A stretch of 64,000 nucleotides of DNA from Warburgia ugandensis (lineage: Eukaryota > Streptophyta > Magnoliopsida > Canellales > Canellaceae), in contig CP141126.1 in NCBI GenBank assembly GCA_035236585.1, forward strand, positions 6,771,001 through 6,835,000, read 5' to 3'. Position 1 is the stretch's first letter. Each line of letters starts with the position of its first letter. Shown one piece after another: positions 60,402 through 64,000 of the stretch. The notes under the pieces were generated by a model, which saw only the letters and a program-made list of their open reading frames with translations, ran no database searches and had not been told where the DNA came from. The translations under genes and the position numbers were made by a program.

Positions 60402-61319
60402 GTAAGTCGAGCGCTGTTTGAAAGTTTTGCAGAGATAGCAACAATTTTGCCATTGATTTGTGGTTTGTATTTATGTGTTTTGATTTGTATTGTTTCCAAT
60501 CGGAAGTTGAGAAAATGCAATGTCTGCAAAAGCATTTTTTTGTTCTGTTCTATTTCCCTCCAATGTTGATTTGACTTCAAAACTTGGAGATAAGTAAGAG
60601 CACATTCCTCCCTGCTTACAAAGAATCACAAGATTATTTTCTCTGTTACAGTGGGGCATGAGATTGTGCTATTTTGTACAAATTCTTGTTATTTCGTACT
60701 GTATGAGTGAGCTGCTGAATCACGTACATACCCGTTCGAGTCTTCGAGTAGTTGGTACACATTTTCTTGGCCATCTAGCTTTTCCAACCATTGAAAATAT
60801 ACCTGTAGGAAATTCGGAAGCAGACCTGAAGCAGATAAAAGCTAGCAAAATGATGCTGTTGAAGATCTTGCGTTTGCAAATTTTGTGTCTTCCATGATCT
60901 GGGAAAGCTAAATGTTGGTTTTCCCTAGGGTGAAAGGTGAAACAATCTAGTAGCTCTACAAAGATAAACATAGCAATCACTAACAGTTGTGGCATTCAAC
61001 CTTGTTCTTCTCGTGTTATTTATTTTTCCATCTGTTCCCAATGCACATTTATCTAACTTTGCCAGAAGACAATTCCTTTGTTTTCTTTGGTAGGGGATTT
61101 AGAACTGAACCTGTGGCACAAGATTGAGGTACAAAACTTCGACTATTTAAGATATATAGCTTGACTGCGGAAGAAGGTCTTTTATAGAATGGAGTCAGAT
61201 TGTTAGATACATATATTCCTAAACACTAGCCACTAACTACATAACCTGTTCATTTTTGTTTTTTCTGGAGTTAGGGACTATGTAACTGATGTTATAAATA
61301 TTGCTATAGAATCTGCAGG

Positions 61320-61398
61320 TGCTTTAGGCCCTTGTGGTCTGCCCCTTCCCTGGACCCTGCATAGGCAGGAGCTTCGTGCACAGGGGCTGCCCTTTTTT
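61320..61398 (+). mobile_element. Au-like SINE, 5'-truncated with its own TSD
   Basis: Only the 3' ~75 bp is present (GCCCTTGTGGTCTGCCCCTT, CCCTGCATAGGCAGGAGCTT, GGGGCTGCCCTTTTTT), yet it is flanked by AATCTGCAGG at 61310-61319 and 61399-61408. It therefore inserted already truncated. Confidence 0.88.
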
Positions 61399-61408
61399 AA
61401 TCTGCAGG

Positions 61409-64000
61409 AATGAAAGTTGCAACTTAATTATAGAGATGCCATCCAACCTAATAAATGGTTTGAGCAAGCATCTAGCTCAAAAGTACTTACAGTCACAACA
61501 TTATGAGGGTTGGCCGAGGGAGGAAGGGTGGGAACTGGCTTTTTCAGATTTTCTGAAATATATCATAGTTCTGTAATTTAAGCAGTGAAGGGAGATTACT
61601 GAAGTCATCATGGTTATCACTCATAGTAGTCTGACCACATTCAACATGTTGTAGAACCTACTCACATGTGTCAGAATTATAATAGCAGGTTTTATCAGCT
61701 CCTACGATATATGCACACACGTCAGTGCCACTATATTTTGAAGGCACTTGTCTGCTTCTTGGTAGGTTGAAATGGCTAGGCTTTAGCACCGTCTCACACT
61801 TGACACTTCTGCCTTCACCCTGATTGTTTGCTTCTTGGTAGGTTGTGATGGCCAGGCTTTAGCACCGTCTTGTACCTGACACTAGTGCCTTCGCCTGAGC
61901 ATTTGAACTGCATCACTAGAGAGCACAACAAACATTTATAAATGAAATGTGTTAGGTCCAAAGGAGAAGAAAATTTTGTAAAAGTAATCAGGCATCAAAT
62001 GAGGACGAGGAAGAAGTAGTGTGTGTAGTGGAATACAATACTCATCTTTTGTAAATCAAGCTTCTTTATGCATGTACTTTAATGTCTTTTGTTGAGCTAG
62101 ATATTTGATTCAGAAACAAAAAACTTAATCCTGGTTCAACCAACCAAAGTTAGTGAGACTTCTTTGAAAGTGTCCTCACTTGCTCTTTCCCTCTGTTTGG
62201 GGAGATAAATTACTCTCACAGAGCTTTTTTTTTTCTTGAATCCAGAATGTATGCAAATGGCTGAACTGCTAGATAATGTTACTCATTCCTGTCACACTGT
62301 TCTCACCCTTTTCTGGGTGTTATTTAATACTACTGTTAATTATTTGCTTTTTTCTTTCTTGCACCCTGAATACCTTGCTTTCAACTTTTTGTTTCTCAAC
62401 AAATTTCATGAATTAAGAATCTTTCTGTATTATCACATAGCTAAACAATGTGCCAAATTATTGGTTCTTCCTATGTCAGTGCCTGACAGTTGAAAGTAGC
62501 AAATGTGTGTATCTGAGCAACATAACTTATTCCTTGATTTTGCTTAGTGTGAAAAAAGCTTGAGGGAAATAATACCTATTTATCTGCTAGTATTTTTTTT
62601 AATGCAGTTACAGGTGAGAGAGTAAATGATCTAGTTCTTCCTCCTGCAATTAATAAAACTGAAATTCATTTTCATAAATCAGGCCACAAATCCATTGCAC
62701 TGGTGCTTAGTGCTATGGAGTTGCATTTTGTGGCTATGCTTTATTTTATTAGTGTCTAGAAGTAGGAGTTTAGATTTTTTTTCCAAGTCATGGTTATGAT
62801 TTTAATTGTTCTTTTTCTTAATTTCATTTGGTATTTGGGTAAGAGAGCACCAATGTGTTGGTTCTGCTCTTGATCAAATGATGCCTGCTTCACACAGTGA
62901 AGATATTTTTTCTGGTTTGCAGGCAGTTAGTTTTGTCTGAAATAAGCTTCTGTTATATGTGGTTTCATTTTCTCTGTTTTCTGTTGATGATTATTCCTTC
63001 TTTTTCTATGGTAACAGGCAGTTAAATGCATCCTGAAATGTTATAGAAGTTTGGGGGGAAGGAATTTTTCCTTGGACTACTAACTGCTTACTTGGTTGCT
63101 CTAGCACCATTCTTATGTTTCATTTTCTTGTATTTTGGTGTTGAGGGCATGCCCATATGGCATTACATAGTACCATACGATTCTGGATTACATTCTTTTG
63201 TCCAATTTGAATTATTATTACCTATTTTATTACACCATTTAGTTTAAACAACTTTCAATATTATCAGATACCTACATGAGTCCCTCAAGATATTTGGCTT
63301 CAGAAATCCTTATTTTCAAAAAAGGTACATTTGTTTGTATCTATGTGTTTTCTTGTTGTGATGAAAAATCTGGGTAAGATGATCAGTTTCCTCGTATATT
63401 TGTGGCTGTGTATGTTCACCTGTGAGATATCTGATGATGTGATTATAGCACCCAAACTTGTTAGGTTATAGAATCACAAATTGATTTTGTATATCGAGGT
63501 ATGTTCTTGTCAATTGGATGGATGCTAAGTTGTCAATTTTGGTGCCATCCCAGCTGTTATGCTGGTAAATATGAGGTTTGGTAAAAGAAAAAAGGTATCA
63601 GTAACTGCCCATGCTGCTACTGGGTGTATATGAGCCCAAAACCAGTCCATACCTTCTTTACCAGTCAATTCTAGGTGTACCGGGCTGCTATGGAAGATAT
63701 TACTAAAATTTTCCTGGCAGCGTATATTTTTGCCTGAATTTTGTCTTTTGCCCACATTTTAACTAATATGCAGTAGGCATGATACTTGTACAAACACCCT
63801 GCCAATCAAATGGGATGCTGTTTAGATTGTAAAGCAGCCCCCTTTCCTCATTTTTTCTCTCATTCCCAAACCCTAGAGGTGAGAAAGCAACGATGGAGCT
63901 CTGATAAAAAAAAACAAAAAAAAACCGATTGAACCTGTGACCAATCACAACTGCTGTGAGTTGTAAGAAGAACCAGTGACGATCAAGCTGAGAAATTTCC
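61409..64000. other. AT-rich region to the window end, no gene recognised
   Basis: It contains a 76-bp tandem duplication (61753-61905). The rest looks like intron or intergenic DNA. A TTCTTTTACCAAACC-rich stretch near 63580 and the GATGGAGCTC end give no supported exon. Confidence 0.4.
61753..61905 (+). repeat. tandem duplication, period 76 bp
   Basis: Copies begin at 61753 and 61829 and share TGCTTCTTGGTAGGTTG, ATGGC.AGGCTTTAGCACC, GTCT and TGACACT..TGCCTTC.CC. They differ at several bases. Confidence 0.8.

Noticed and set aside
62236-62493. Open frame after a T-rich tract and AG, starting near AATGTATGCAAATGG
   Set aside because: The polypyrimidine tract and AG look like an acceptor, but the frame is low-complexity Phe/Leu and has no family match.
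1-64000. CRISPR arrays, bacterial operons, rRNA genes
   Set aside because: No regularly spaced repeats, ribosome binding sites or rRNA-like sequence; the window is plainly plant nuclear DNA.

Overview
This is a plant nuclear window. Every recognisable gene is broken by GT-AG introns with pyrimidine-rich acceptors. The products are plant families (an AUX1/LAX auxin carrier, a cold-shock/glycine-rich/zinc-knuckle RNA chaperone, a two-domain fluoride exporter and the box C/D snoRNP assembly factor BCD1). The space between genes is AT-rich and full of plant retroelements. The very dense tRNA-derived SINE looks like the angiosperm Au family. I infer a flowering plant, probably a dicot or magnoliid with a moderately large genome; I cannot name the species.

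Layout. 1-1061 (- strand): a possible first exon of a plastid-targeted protein whose gene would run off the left edge. 6826-14517 (+): six-exon fluoride exporter (FEX/CrcB), with SINEs in introns 1 and 2. 17903-20117: decayed Ty3/gypsy material with a minus-strand gag. 25090-30633 (+): five-exon BCD1/ZNHIT6-like gene; its 3.7-kb second intron holds a LINE relic with a nested SINE and an inverted pair of SINEs. 33084-33695 (+): intronless cold-shock-domain protein. 42739-45189 (-): eight-exon LAX2-like auxin influx carrier with a GC-AG first intron and an apparent 2-nt disruption of the usual start. 52455-57572: a 4.9-kb Ty1/copia element inserted inside a SINE, with both sets of target-site duplications still visible. 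58050-60401 (+): E2F-like sites, a PPR-motif scrap and an unassigned exon-like reading frame.

The genes do not form a pathway and are ordinary single-copy housekeeping or developmental genes. BCD1 and the cold-shock gene share telo-box motifs near their starts, as is common for plant ribosome-biogenesis and translation genes. The rest of the window is a record of transposition: about 22 SINE loci, mostly with readable target-site duplications, nested insertions that give relative ages, and an unusual number of two-copy tandem duplications of 22-147 bp. I did not find a new multi-gene system. The best leads are the LAX2-like start-codon frameshift with its GC-AG intron, the nested copia-in-SINE locus, and the E2F-flanked orphan exon near the right end.
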